23,856 nucleotides of DNA from Bacteroidetes bacterium UBA4408 (GTDB lineage Bacteria; Bacteroidota; Bacteroidia; UBA4408). The stretch spans positions 1 to 23,856 of the forward strand of contig DGQS01000070.1 of assembly GCA_002389785.1 (NCBI GenBank), in the 5' to 3' direction. The notes beneath the pieces were generated by a model. The model saw only the letters and a program-made list of their open reading frames with translations. It did no database searches and was not told where the DNA came from. The position numbers were made by a program, and so were the translations under genes. Of the stretch, positions 1-7,883 are shown in pieces; within the stretch, counting starts at the first letter, position 1; every line of letters begins with the position of its first letter.

Positions 1-551
1 TGGTTGTGCACACCACACCTTTAGTTACCAAAGACAGTATTGAATTAACGCCGGGTAAGCACACCATTATTGCAATTGATGCTCCTCAAGGATTTCTTAA
101 TTTAAAAACTAACGGAATTAATGATTACAAATCCTTGCAATTTATTGTTCGAAAAAAGGGTGAAATGAATACCCTTGTGGTACAAGATGCAACAAAAACC
201 GAAAAATACTTGGTTGGTAAATACGATTTAGAAATTCTTACTTTACCCAGGCTATTGATTAATGACGTAGATATTTCACAAAGTAAAACAACCAGTGTTC
301 AAATACCTCAGCCCGGAATAGCCAACATATTAACTAATGGAGCTGGCTATGGTAGTATTTATGTGGAAGAAAAAAACAAGCTCAAATGGATTTACAACCT
401 TCCAGAAAATTCAACACGCGAGAGCCTCATTTTATTGCCCGGAAGCTATCGATTGGTGTATCGCCCTAAAAGCGCAAAAGAAAGTATATACACGATTGAA
501 CGTCAATTTAAAATAGAATCGGGCAGCTCCTCCTCCATCAAAACTTTTTAA
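1..551 (+). CDS. C-terminal part of an unidentified protein, perhaps vWA-type (5' truncated)
   Basis: The frame is open to the left edge (codon 3-5 is Val), so the GTG at position 6 is probably an internal valine and this is the tail of a longer protein. About 182 residues are visible. They are rich in beta-strand-like segments, with no membrane span and no cysteine. A repeated pattern is visible in which short polar linkers are followed by P-G-K-H or P-G-S-Y-R turns, as in tandem beta-sandwich domains. The text resembles, from memory only, the C-terminal region of Bacteroidota von Willebrand factor A-domain proteins, but the vWA domain itself would lie outside the window. It ends 18 bases before the transketolase gene on the same strand, so the two may be cotranscribed. 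The function is not established. Confidence 0.6.
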   Translation, partial: VVHTTPLVTKDSIELTPGKHTIIAIDAPQGFLNLKTNGINDYKSLQFIVRKKGEMNTLVVQDATKTEKYLVGKYDLEILTLPRLLINDVDISQSKTTSVQIPQPGIANILTNGAGYGSIYVEEKNKLKWIYNLPENSTRESLILLPGSYRLVYRPKSAKESIYTIERQFKIESGSSSSIKTF

Positions 552-569
552 AAAAACAAAATCTCAAGT

Positions 570-1523
570 ATGAAAAAATACACCTACACCGAAAAAAAAG
601 ATACCCGCTCAGGATTTGGCGCCGGCTTGCATGAACTTGGAAAAAAAAATGATAAAGTAGTTGCCTTGTGCGCCGATTTAACCGGTTCGCTAAAAATGGA
701 TGCCTTTGCAAAAGATTTTCCGGAGCGATTTTTTCAGGTAGGAATTGCGGAAGCCAATATGATGGGAATTGCAGCCGGCATGACCATTGGCGACAAAATT
801 CCTTTTACCGGAACATTTGCCAATTTCAGTACCGGAAGAGTGTATGATCAAATTCGTCAATCGATTGCTTACTCTGATAAAAATGTAAAAATTTGTGCTT
901 CGCATGCTGGACTTACGCTCGGCGAAGACGGTGCAACACATCAAATTTTGGAAGACATAGGCATGATGAAAATGCTGCCCAATATGACCGTGATTAATCC
1001 TTGTGATTACAACCAAACCAAAGCCGCTACAATTGCTATAGCTGAACATCATGGTCCGGTGTATTTGCGCTTTGGCCGTCCAACCGTGCCGGTGTTTACC
1101 GACCCCAATCAAAAATTTGAAATTGGAAAAGCAGTGGTATTCAATGAAGGAAATGATGTAAGTATTTTTTGCACCGGACACCTGGTTTGGAAGGCCATTG
1201 AAGCCGGTGAACTTTTAGCGGCTGCCGGAATTAATGCCGATATCATTAATATCCATACCATAAAACCACTTGATGCAAAAGCAGTGTTAGATTCGGTAAG
1301 AAAAACTAAATGTGTTGTAACAGCCGAAGAACATCAACTGAATGGTGGACTTGGCGATAGCATATCACAATTGTTGGCGCAACAACTCCCCACTCCGATT
1401 GAAATGGTTGGTGTAAACGATAGCTTTGGTGAAAGTGGTACTCCCGATGAACTCATGGTGAAATACGGACTTGATGCAAAAAATATTGTAGCGGCAGTGC
1501 AAAAAGTAATGAAAAGGAAATAG
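570..1523 (+). CDS. Transketolase, C-terminal subunit (split transketolase)
   Basis: 317 residues, corresponding to the pyrimidine-binding and C-terminal domains of transketolase. In many bacteria these form a separate polypeptide that pairs with an N-terminal thiamine-diphosphate-binding subunit to move two-carbon units in the non-oxidative pentose phosphate pathway. The V-G-I-A-E-A-N stretch contains the conserved Glu61 that contacts the cofactor's aminopyrimidine. G-E-D-G-A-T-H-Q (residues 118-125) is the usual substrate/cofactor loop. The C-terminal domain (about 190-310) has the T-A-E-E-H and G-G-L-G-D-S motifs. The start ATG at 570 gives the expected N-terminus, M-K-K-Y. The matching N-terminal subunit is not in the window. 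The gene immediately upstream is unrelated, which is unusual because the two halves are often adjacent. A DXP-synthase-like enzyme is less likely given the length and motifs. Confidence 0.9.
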   Translation: MKKYTYTEKKDTRSGFGAGLHELGKKNDKVVALCADLTGSLKMDAFAKDFPERFFQVGIAEANMMGIAAGMTIGDKIPFTGTFANFSTGRVYDQIRQSIAYSDKNVKICASHAGLTLGEDGATHQILEDIGMMKMLPNMTVINPCDYNQTKAATIAIAEHHGPVYLRFGRPTVPVFTDPNQKFEIGKAVVFNEGNDVSIFCTGHLVWKAIEAGELLAAAGINADIINIHTIKPLDAKAVLDSVRKTKCVVTAEEHQLNGGLGDSISQLLAQQLPTPIEMVGVNDSFGESGTPDELMVKYGLDAKNIVAAVQKVMKRK

Positions 1524-1627
1524 ACCCCTTTTCAATATTTTTTCCGGGTACTTTAAACCATTTATCCTTCGACTTGTCTGACCAAAACTTGCCGGCAATA
1601 ATTAAGCTGCAACTACAGTAACTATTT

Positions 1628-2176
1628 ATGGAGGAATACAGCGACAAAGAACTTCTAATAAAATTCAGAGAAGAAAATACACGTTCGTATGCCTATAATT
1701 TACTCGTAAAAAAATACCAAAAACGCTTGTATACGCATATTCGTCGAATGCTCATCGACCACGATGACACGAACGATGTACTTCAAAACGTATGGATAAA
1801 AGTGTGGAATAACTTGCTTGGTTTTAAAGAAGAATCGCAATTATTTACCTGGCTGTATCGTATTGCAACGAATGAATCACTGAGTTTTTTGAAGAAAAAA
1901 AGAACCCGTTTTTTTATACCCATGGTGGATGTGGAATATCAGCTTAGCAAATCGTTGGAAGATGATAACTATTTTAGAGGTGATGAAATACAGTTGAAAT
2001 TGCAAAAAGCTATCCTAACCTTACCTGAAAAGCAACGCCTGGTATTTAACATGAAGTATTATGAAAATTTTAAATACGAAGACATGAGCAAAGTCTTAGG
2101 TACTTCTGTAGGTGCTTTAAAAGCATCCTACCACATAGCCGTAAAAAAAATTGAAGAATTTGTTGTAAAGAATTAA
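1628..2176 (+). CDS. ECF-type RNA polymerase sigma factor
   Basis: 182 residues, the typical length of a group 4 (extracytoplasmic function) sigma factor. Sigma-70 region 2 spans about residues 20-92, including D-V-L-Q-N-V-W-I-K-V-W, which matches the -10 recognition helix (typically D-x-x-Q-E-x-F/W). It is followed by T-W-L-Y-R-I-A-T-N. Region 4 spans about 125-178, with L-P-E-K-Q-R-L-V-F and the helix-turn-helix Y-E-D-M-S-K-V-L-G-T-S-V-G-A-L-K. It directs RNA polymerase to stress-type promoters. It is followed after 15 bases by a single-pass membrane protein and then a periplasmic Spy-like protein. This arrangement suggests the sigma factor is controlled by its two neighbours. No signal peptide or extra domain is present. 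Confidence 0.93.
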   Translation: MEEYSDKELLIKFREENTRSYAYNLLVKKYQKRLYTHIRRMLIDHDDTNDVLQNVWIKVWNNLLGFKEESQLFTWLYRIATNESLSFLKKKRTRFFIPMVDVEYQLSKSLEDDNYFRGDEIQLKLQKAILTLPEKQRLVFNMKYYENFKYEDMSKVLGTSVGALKASYHIAVKKIEEFVVKN

Positions 2177-2191
2177 ACTATTTGAATTTAG

Positions 2192-2683
2192 ATGCATCCT
2201 AGAAACATGAAAAACGAACTGGAAGATTTTGAAGATGAAAATTTAGAAAAATTAGCACCTTCCTTATCAAAAATTGAAAAGAAAGAACTGTTTGCTGCTC
2301 CCGAAAATTATTTCGAAAAATTACCGGGACAAATGCAAGATAAAATACATGCAAATGTAAAAGCGCCAGTTTACTGGGTCCCAAATTATAAATTGGCATT
2401 CGCTGCGCTCTCTGTTACTTTGATACTTTTTTCGGGCATCTATTATTTTACAAACAACACAGGTACCATTGCTGAGCCTCAAACAAGTGAACTGATACAA
2501 AATTACGACAGTGAATACCTCAGCAGTGTTGACGAATCAGAACTTGCTGAACAATTGGATGACGAAGTTCTTGAAAATACCTCTTTACAAATTGAAAAAA
2601 ATAACGGTATCAGCAACGAAGAAATTGAAGATTATTTACTAAGTAACAACATCGATTTAACAACTATAAGCAATGAATTTTAA
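2192..2683 (+). CDS. Single-pass membrane protein, probable anti-sigma-like partner
   Basis: 163 residues. The N-terminal 60 are acidic and cytoplasmic. They include P-E-N-Y-F-E-K-L-P (residues 37-45), a motif often seen in small membrane proteins encoded next to Bacteroidota ECF sigma factors. One hydrophobic span lies at about residues 67-86. The remaining roughly 75 residues are very acidic and predicted periplasmic. No zinc-binding HxxxCxxC anti-sigma motif is visible, so it is not a classical ZAS protein. Translation could begin at the ATG at 2192 or at the one at 2207 (M-K-N-E-L); the second is equally plausible. Position and topology suggest a role in holding or releasing the upstream sigma factor, which is inference. 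Confidence 0.7.
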   Translation: MHPRNMKNELEDFEDENLEKLAPSLSKIEKKELFAAPENYFEKLPGQMQDKIHANVKAPVYWVPNYKLAFAALSVTLILFSGIYYFTNNTGTIAEPQTSELIQNYDSEYLSSVDESELAEQLDDEVLENTSLQIEKNNGISNEEIEDYLLSNNIDLTTISNEF

Positions 2684-2693
2684 TCCTAAAAAA

Positions 2694-3167
2694 ATGAAAA
2701 AAATACAGCTCCTGTTACCTACGCTTCTATTAGTAAGCAGTATTGCTTTGGCGCAACCCGGCCAAGTCGACAAAATGAACAAGGGCGAACGAAAAGAAAA
2801 AGTAGAAGCGATGAAAATTGCTTACCTCACGAATAAATTGGAATTAACACCAACTGAAGCCCAACAATTTTGGCCGGTATTTAATGAGTTTGAAGCTAAG
2901 ATACAAGCCATACGTCAAAATCGACGCAAAGATTCGCGCGAAGGACAAGATAATTTAGATCAATTGAGTGATAAAGAAGTTGAAACATTAATTGACAGTG
3001 AAGTTGCCTTCAGGCAAAAAGAACTGGATGTTATGAAAGAATATCATTCGAAATTTAAAGCAGTATTGCCCATACGTAAGGTAGCTAAATTGTATCGTGC
3101 GCAAGAAGATTTTAAGCGCGAACTATTAAAGAAAATACAGGAACGTAAAGGCGAAAAAAGACCTTAA
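2694..3167 (+). CDS. Spy/CpxP-like periplasmic protein ('sensor of ECF-type sigma factor')
   Basis: 157 residues from the ATG at 2694. An upstream in-frame ATG at 2673 would add seven residues ahead of the signal peptide and overlap the previous gene, so the later start is preferred: M-K-K-I-Q-L-L followed by a hydrophobic stretch and A-L-A-Q gives a clean signal peptide, cleaved near residue 21. The mature part is highly charged and helical. It contains L-E-L-T-P-T-E-A-Q-Q-F-W-P-V-F-N-E-F-E, the hallmark of a Bacteroidota family annotated as sensor of ECF-type sigma factor and related to the Spy/CpxP LTxxQ chaperone-sensor fold. It is the third gene of the sigma factor / membrane protein / sensor unit and would act in the periplasm, perhaps detecting misfolded protein or metal stress. 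The transcript ends at the hairpin downstream. Confidence 0.78.
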   Translation: MKKIQLLLPTLLLVSSIALAQPGQVDKMNKGERKEKVEAMKIAYLTNKLELTPTEAQQFWPVFNEFEAKIQAIRQNRRKDSREGQDNLDQLSDKEVETLIDSEVAFRQKELDVMKEYHSKFKAVLPIRKVAKLYRAQEDFKRELLKKIQERKGEKRP

Positions 3168-3191
3168 TAAAAATAGTGTTGGTTAAATTTT

Positions 3192-3219
3192 AAAGCCGCT
3201 GGTGCATACTAGCGGCTTT
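3192..3219. terminator. Bidirectional rho-independent terminator
   Basis: A 12-bp stem (arms 3192-3203 and 3208-3219, one G-T pair) with a GCAT tetraloop. A run of six T follows on the plus strand and a T-rich tract on the minus strand. It lies between convergent genes, the ECF sensor on the left and ppa on the right, and can end transcripts from both sides. Confidence 0.88.
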
Positions 3220-3220
3220 T

Positions 3221-3838
3221 TTATGCTTTTAGTATTTCCAATTTATAATCCTCACAACTCCTTTTAATAACTTCAAATGCCTCACTTTTACCATAAGTTT
3301 GAGTTATTTCAACACTACGCGTTTCAAGACCCGGCATATTTTTATAGGTCAAAAAATAGTGTTTTAAACGTTGTACTATTGAATCAGGGCAATCAGCAAT
3401 ATCCTTCCATTCACGATATACTTCATCATTCGCCATCACCGCAATAATCTTATCATCGGCTTCACCTTTGTCAATCATGCGGAAACCACCAATGGGAATA
3501 GCCGGTAATATAATATCCCCATGCGTTATGTTGCGTTCACTTAAAACACAAATGTCTAATGGGTCGCCATCGCCCTTTAATGTTGGTATTCCACTTTTCA
3601 TGGCTGAAAACTCTGCTACTTTTTTTCCACAATAAGTTTGCGGAATAAATCCATACAATGCAGGAATAATATTGCTGAATTTTTGCGGACGGTCAACTTT
3701 TAAATAGCCTGTGTTTTTATCAACTTCATACTTAACTGTGTCTGAAGGAACAATTTCGATAAAGGCTGTTACTATTTCCGGAACATTGTCGCCGGCAGCG
3801 ATGCCATGCCAAGGATGAGCTTTATAAGGTTGATTCAT
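3221..3838 (-). CDS. ppa: Inorganic pyrophosphatase, family I
   Basis: 205 residues, a usual length for a soluble family I pyrophosphatase. It hydrolyses pyrophosphate to two phosphates in the cytoplasm and so pulls biosynthetic reactions forward. The signature K-G-D-G-D-P-L-D-I-C-V-L supplies the metal-binding aspartates. F-I-P-Q-T-Y-C-G and the D-K-G-E-A-D-D-K region complete the active site, and the C-terminal R-L-K-H-Y-F-L-T-Y-K motif is typical. Its ATG overlaps the stop of the upstream TIMP-like gene by four bases (ATGA), so the two are probably translationally coupled. It is the last gene of the leftward hutH - TIMP-like - ppa unit and ends right at the shared terminator. No membrane spans are present, so it is not an H+-pumping pyrophosphatase. 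Confidence 0.95.
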   Translation of the reverse strand: MNQPYKAHPWHGIAAGDNVPEIVTAFIEIVPSDTVKYEVDKNTGYLKVDRPQKFSNIIPALYGFIPQTYCGKKVAEFSAMKSGIPTLKGDGDPLDICVLSERNITHGDIILPAIPIGGFRMIDKGEADDKIIAVMANDEVYREWKDIADCPDSIVQRLKHYFLTYKNMPGLETRSVEITQTYGKSEAFEVIKRSCEDYKLEILKA

Positions 3839-4434
3839 TTTATTTTTTTTGTAACGAAAAAGTAAATAAGCAAGAATAACAAGGCCGAAATAAGCAGCAA
3901 TACTAAGTTATTTTTACCGGTTCCCAATTGATTTTCACGTTGAGTTATATCTTTTGAACTACTTGATTCAGATTGTGCAACATTCGGCTTTAAGCCAATG
4001 TTCTTTTTTAAAAAATCAATTTCATCCTTCCAATTTATGCCCAAACTTGTTGTATAATAATCGTCCGAATTTTTTTGAAAATACTTACGGTTGCGATCGC
4101 AAAAATTAACTTCATACACTTTTAATTCAGGATTGTAGGTTGCATAAATCAACCATTGTTCACCCTTTGCAAAGCTCATTTGGCAGGAGCTTTCACAATC
4201 AAAATCAAAATGAAAACGATTCGCAATATCACCCTTGTAAACTTCATTCACTTGCATAAAAGTTATGGCCTTACCTTTATTGCATAGCGCCACTGAATCA
4301 ACAATTCCGGATAAGATAACGTCAAATTTGCGGCATTCAACAATGGTTAAATCTTTCTTAGCAACACAATCACATGCCGCTGTTGCAAGTGGAAGGAAAA
4401 GAATAATCAGGCTAAGAAAGCGGAGCAACTTCAT
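3835..4434 (-). CDS. Secreted/membrane-anchored protein with a TIMP/NTR-like domain
   Basis: 199 residues. Residues 1-20 form a signal peptide (hydrophobic, ending A-T-A-A). Cleavage there would expose an N-terminal C-D-C at residues 21-23. The cysteines at 21, 23, 34, 51, 80, 84 and 112, the pattern T-F-M-Q-V-N-E-V-Y-K-G, and the later G-E-Q-W-L-I-Y ... N-F-C-D-R resemble the netrin/TIMP (tissue inhibitor of metalloproteinase) OB-fold. In that fold the mature N-terminal C-x-C is structurally essential. A hydrophobic C-terminal helix at about 176-195, followed by K-K-I-K, should anchor the domain outside the inner membrane. No lipobox Leu precedes Cys21, so a lipoprotein is less likely. The gene overlaps the end of hutH by 23 bases and the start of ppa by 4. 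Whether it inhibits a protease is unknown. Confidence 0.65.
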   Translation of the reverse strand: MKLLRFLSLIILFLPLATAACDCVAKKDLTIVECRKFDVILSGIVDSVALCNKGKAITFMQVNEVYKGDIANRFHFDFDCESSCQMSFAKGEQWLIYATYNPELKVYEVNFCDRNRKYFQKNSDDYYTTSLGINWKDEIDFLKKNIGLKPNVAQSESSSSKDITQRENQLGTGKNNLVLLLISALLFLLIYFFVTKKIK

Positions 4435-5908
4435 TTTTTATAAATTGTAAAGAAAGTTCCATATCGCTGTATAAAATGCGGTCTTCGCTAAGTGATGGTA
4501 CCTGCTTTCGGTACTTGAGTAAAATTTTCTCGAGTGTTTCAGAGCTGCGAAGTGGTCGACGAAACTCTATCGCCTGGGCTGCATTCATTAATTCAATTGC
4601 AATAATTCTTTCAAGATTTTCAACCACCTTAAAGCATTTAGTGGCTGCATTCGCACCCATGCTCACATGATCTTCCTGACCATTTGACGACACAATGGAA
4701 TCGACTGAAGCGGGAGAACAAAGCTGTTTATTCTGACTTACAATGGAAGCAGCTGTGTATTGAGGAATCATAAATCCTGAATTCAATCCCGGGTTCGCAA
4801 CTAAAAAAGCAGGCAGTTTGCGCAAACCGGATATCAACTGATAAGTGCGTCGTTCTGAAATATTACCCAGTTCGCTCAATGCGATACACAACAAATCCAA
4901 TGCAATAGCAAGCGGTTGTCCATGAAAATTCCCTCCTGAAATAATTTCATCTTCTTCAGGAAAAACAGTAGGATTATCGGTTACAGCATTAATCTCGGTT
5001 AAAAAAACTGATTGCACATAGTTGATGGCGTCTTTTGAAGCGCCGTGCACTTGGGGTATGCAACGAAATGAATAAGGATCTTGTACATGTGTTTTGGCTT
5101 GTGCAGCAATTTGACTTCCTTGAAGTAAGCCGCGCATATTTTTTGCCGTTTGCATTTGCCCTTGATGAGGACGTATGCTGTGAATGTGTTCTTTAAAAGG
5201 TTCAGTGCGCCCATCAAATCCTTCCAACGAAATAGCTGCTACTGCATCGGCCCAGGAACTCAATTTAGTTGCTTTCATCAAACACCAGCAGCCGTATGCA
5301 CTCATAAACTGAGTACCGTTTAATAAGGCTAAACCTTCCTTTGATTTAAGCGAAATTGCCTCCCAGTTCATTTCCTTCATTACTTCAGACATGTTGCGCC
5401 TTTCATTTTTGTAATACACTTCTCCCATTCCCAATAAGGGTAAGGACAAATGAGCTAACGGTGCTAAATCGCCGGAAGCACCTAAGGAACCTTGTTGATA
5501 AACCACCGGTAAAATATCGTGATTATAAAAATCTATTAAACGTTCAACAGTACGTAATTGCACTGCGCTTTTACCGTATGACAAGCCTTGTATTTTCAGC
5601 AGCAACATTAATTTAACCAGCTCTTTCGGAACTTCTTCTCCGGTACCGCAAGCATGACTCATCACTAAATTCTCTTGTAATTTGCTTAAGTCCTTATCAG
5701 GGATTTTGGTATCACACAAGGAACCAAATCCGGTATTAATGCCATAAATAGGTTCTTTGTTGGAAGCCATTTTATGATCCAGATAATCGCGACAATCGGT
5801 AATGAGCTTGCGCGATGCATCAGACAATTTTAGTTGCAGCTTTTTAGTTAAACAATTTTCAAGGCTTGAAAAATCGAGTAATTCAGGACTAATGGTATGA
5901 GGTGACAT
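4412..5908 (-). CDS. hutH: Histidine ammonia-lyase
   Basis: 498 residues from the ATG at 5908 (M-S-P-H-T-I-S-P). A longer in-frame start at 6091 would add 61 hydrophobic/aromatic residues with no counterpart in the family, so it is rejected. The enzyme deaminates L-histidine to trans-urocanate, the first step of histidine use. The Ala-Ser-Gly triad at residues 144-146 (G-A-S-G-D-L-A-P-L) self-cyclises into the MIO electrophile. Tyr55 in Y-G-I-N-T-G-F-G and the S-H-A-C-G-T-G loop are conserved. The C-terminal Q-E-D-H-V-S-M motif, with Glu before Asp-His, favours histidine over tyrosine as substrate. Tyrosine lyases of the Flavobacterium type have different residues there. No other hut gene (urocanase, imidazolonepropionase) is nearby. 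It is first in a leftward operon with the TIMP-like gene and ppa. Confidence 0.93.
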   Translation of the reverse strand: MSPHTISPELLDFSSLENCLTKKLQLKLSDASRKLITDCRDYLDHKMASNKEPIYGINTGFGSLCDTKIPDKDLSKLQENLVMSHACGTGEEVPKELVKLMLLLKIQGLSYGKSAVQLRTVERLIDFYNHDILPVVYQQGSLGASGDLAPLAHLSLPLLGMGEVYYKNERRNMSEVMKEMNWEAISLKSKEGLALLNGTQFMSAYGCWCLMKATKLSSWADAVAAISLEGFDGRTEPFKEHIHSIRPHQGQMQTAKNMRGLLQGSQIAAQAKTHVQDPYSFRCIPQVHGASKDAINYVQSVFLTEINAVTDNPTVFPEEDEIISGGNFHGQPLAIALDLLCIALSELGNISERRTYQLISGLRKLPAFLVANPGLNSGFMIPQYTAASIVSQNKQLCSPASVDSIVSSNGQEDHVSMGANAATKCFKVVENLERIIAIELMNAAQAIEFRRPLRSSETLEKILLKYRKQVPSLSEDRILYSDMELSLQFIKNEVAPLS

Positions 5909-5931
5909 GCTAAAATAAATTTGAACCGGAG

Positions 5932-5939
5932 CAAAAATA
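5932..5939 (-). promoter_or_regulatory. Candidate -7 promoter element for hutH
   Basis: On the minus strand this reads TATTTTTG, matching the Bacteroidota -7 consensus TAnnTTTG, 23 bases upstream of the chosen hutH start. No good -33 TTG was found at the expected distance, so support is moderate. It also supports the start at 5908, because it would lie inside the longer alternative frame. Confidence 0.4.
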
Positions 5940-6099
5940 ACAGAATATAGCCAGGATTGGTATATAAAATTTTGAAATAGTTTTTGCTTGTAGTGTTGGA
6001 AAGTTGTGGCAAAAACTATAGCATTTGCGAATTGAAAAAACAGCTTGTTTATCTCCTTTACTTGTAGCAACCTACTAAGCAAGTAGAGCATTGAATGAG

Positions 6100-6127
6100 A
6101 AAAAGCGCATCAGTAAAAACGATGCGC
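6100..6127 (-). terminator. Rho-independent terminator after the DUF5723 gene
   Basis: A 7-bp GC-rich stem, GCGCATC (6105-6111) with GATGCGC (6121-6127), and a 9-base loop. On the minus strand it is followed at once by TTTTT (6104-6100). It lies about 90 bases beyond the stop of the leftward outer-membrane protein gene. Confidence 0.7.
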
Positions 6128-6215
6128 TGATGGATAATGGCTTAACAATGTACACCAAATGAATCGTTGAATTACATGATGGTACTAAATCTAAACCCTA
6201 AAGTTAATTTAGAAT

Positions 6216-7667
6216 TTATCTTTTTAATTCCTGATAACAATCCATCTGATAATTTCGTTTTCCTGTTCTAACAGCACTCTTTTTGCATTTACCAAAACCT
6301 TGTATTTTAATACCTAAGTAAATATCCAATCCATAAGCATCAAATTTGCCGGTATAAGGTCCAATCATATCCGTACCTAAAACTAAAAAGCGATAGCGTA
6401 AGCACACACCCACACGGTGTTTGAAATAATCGTAAAAGCTGTAGGGAACAGCTATTTCAAATCGCTTGCGTTCGTAGCGCAGTGTAAGCGAAAGTTGATT
6501 GGCGCGTCGAATCGTATAATCGGTAAAAGGAATTCGTTGAATCGCTGTAAAATTAAGGTACCAAAAGGGAGTAACTGCATAATCGAATTGTATTGATGCC
6601 GCAGCCGGCAATCCTATAGCATAATCGTTGGCAACAAGCCCTGCCTGAGGATTACCAAAAAATTGATTATTAAAGGTTACATCGGTTTGTGAAACACCCT
6701 TTATTTTTACTGTATCAATTCCAAACCAATTGGTTGAAACGTTATTAAAAACATATTTTTCGGCTGCTTTGGAAAACTTTACTCGACCTATATCAATTAA
6801 CGAAAAACCTATTTTGTAATCGTACTTTTTTAATTTTTCTTTCGTGCATGGATTATAGGCCAGTGGATTTCTATTGCTGTAAAATTGAAAACCCAAACTA
6901 CCACCAATGCCTCTTCCTTTTTTAGCCAAGACAGTTCCACCGGTACCGGCAGAAGGATCGGCCATGGCATGTCCATACTCAACTTTAGCCAAATAAATTT
7001 CCCACAAAGAGTCGGATTGTACATTGTAATTGATGTTGTCGACCAACAAATAAAAGCTATTCAAACCTTGCAAATAGTTGATGCTGATTCCGGCTGCGAG
7101 GTAAGAAGACTTAGTATTAATTAGGCTCATACCAGCTGTTATTCCCAACTCATGCCAATTCATTCCGGCTATTTTTGCATTGCCTCCTGAATAATTAATT
7201 TTTTGCTGTTGCGTAAAGTCAAACCCTTCTTTCATAAAATTTGCCAGGTGGTACGGCACTCCTCTAGCTCCAAGTGCAACCCGTGTTGAAGCATGCAAAC
7301 CAATTCCAAATTTTTTGTTCGAATAAATAAAACCGGGAGCCTTGGCAAAAGCCTGCACATTGGCACTTTTATCGTTGCTTGTATTTTTATAAGTTACTCT
7401 ATCGGGTGGTATACTTGTACCCTTTCGTAAACTACTGATTGCTTTGCTATCTTTTTTTAAGAATAAATAATTGTTCATGGCAAAAACATCCAGTGATACT
7501 AGGTGCACTTCCCAGCGATATGGAGCTCCAACAATGGATGCCGGGTTAAGCTCCACTCCCATCATACCAGCATAATTGCTATTGGCGATGCCCAACATTT
7601 CCTGCGCATGAAGGTATTTCATCGTCAATAAAAAAAACAACATGAAGTACCTCTTTCTAAAAGGCAT
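6216..7667 (-). CDS. DUF5723-like outer-membrane beta-barrel protein
   Basis: 483 residues. An N-terminal signal peptide (about residues 1-21, ending L-H-A-Q) leads into E-M-L-G-I-A-N-S-N-Y-A-G-M-M-G-V-E-L-N-P-A-S-I. The S-N-Y-A-G ... N-P-A-S-I sequence right after the signal is the recognisable start of the Bacteroidota DUF5723 family. The rest alternates polar and aromatic residues as in membrane beta strands, with many Tyr/Phe-ended segments, and the end is basic. It should sit in the outer membrane; no catalytic or ligand-binding motif is visible and the family function is unknown. It is monocistronic, divergent from perR, and followed by its own terminator. Confidence 0.75.
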   Translation of the reverse strand: MPFRKRYFMLFFLLTMKYLHAQEMLGIANSNYAGMMGVELNPASIVGAPYRWEVHLVSLDVFAMNNYLFLKKDSKAISSLRKGTSIPPDRVTYKNTSNDKSANVQAFAKAPGFIYSNKKFGIGLHASTRVALGARGVPYHLANFMKEGFDFTQQQKINYSGGNAKIAGMNWHELGITAGMSLINTKSSYLAAGISINYLQGLNSFYLLVDNINYNVQSDSLWEIYLAKVEYGHAMADPSAGTGGTVLAKKGRGIGGSLGFQFYSNRNPLAYNPCTKEKLKKYDYKIGFSLIDIGRVKFSKAAEKYVFNNVSTNWFGIDTVKIKGVSQTDVTFNNQFFGNPQAGLVANDYAIGLPAAASIQFDYAVTPFWYLNFTAIQRIPFTDYTIRRANQLSLTLRYERKRFEIAVPYSFYDYFKHRVGVCLRYRFLVLGTDMIGPYTGKFDAYGLDIYLGIKIQGFGKCKKSAVRTGKRNYQMDCYQELKR

Positions 7668-7843
7668 AAAGCATTGTTTGGTGAATAGGTTTAGTAAAGG
7701 TCGTAAATTTTACCTGATACTCTATACCTTGCCAGCTGATTAAATGTATGAATTATAAATGTATACAGTTTTGCTAAGGGATTATACTAACTGCATTTCC
7801 TCCAATTTTTTCACAATCTTTCAACAAGCAATATTTCCTAAAT

Positions 7844-7858
7844 AAGAATAATTATCTT
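7844..7858. promoter_or_regulatory. Candidate PerR-box-like operator
   Basis: AAGAATAATTATCTT is an imperfect inverted repeat centred on ATAATTAT. It resembles the AT-rich Fur/PerR box (TTATAATnATTATAA type) and overlaps the perR-katG -7 element. This is the expected place for autorepression by PerR. It is a pattern match only, with two mismatched pairs. Confidence 0.4.
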
Positions 7859-7860
7859 TG
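7853..7860 (+). promoter_or_regulatory. Candidate -7 promoter element for perR-katG
   Basis: TATCTTTG fits the Bacteroidota TAnnTTTG consensus exactly and ends 23 bases before the perR ATG. The -33 element is weak. Overlap with the candidate operator suggests the regulator blocks polymerase here. Confidence 0.55.
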
Positions 7861-7883
7861 AAATAATTTCGCACAAAGCAAGC

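Larger units (their letters stand above)
5909..6215. other. Intergenic region between the DUF5723 gene and hutH
   Basis: 307 bases without a supported gene. It holds the candidate hutH -7 element near its left end, a terminator hairpin at 6100-6127 for the leftward DUF5723 gene, and AT-rich sequence. The open frame over 5909-6091 in phase with hutH has no recognisable homology and is treated as untranslated leader. Confidence 0.6.

Noticed and set aside
690..1181. Long minus-strand open frame (163 codons)
   Set aside because: It lies wholly inside the clear transketolase gene, and its translation is His/Cys-rich and unlike a real protein.
5909..6091. N-terminal extension of hutH by 61 residues from an ATG at 6091
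   Set aside because: The extra residues are hydrophobic/aromatic, match nothing in the family, and cover a likely promoter element. The ATG at 5908 gives normal family length.
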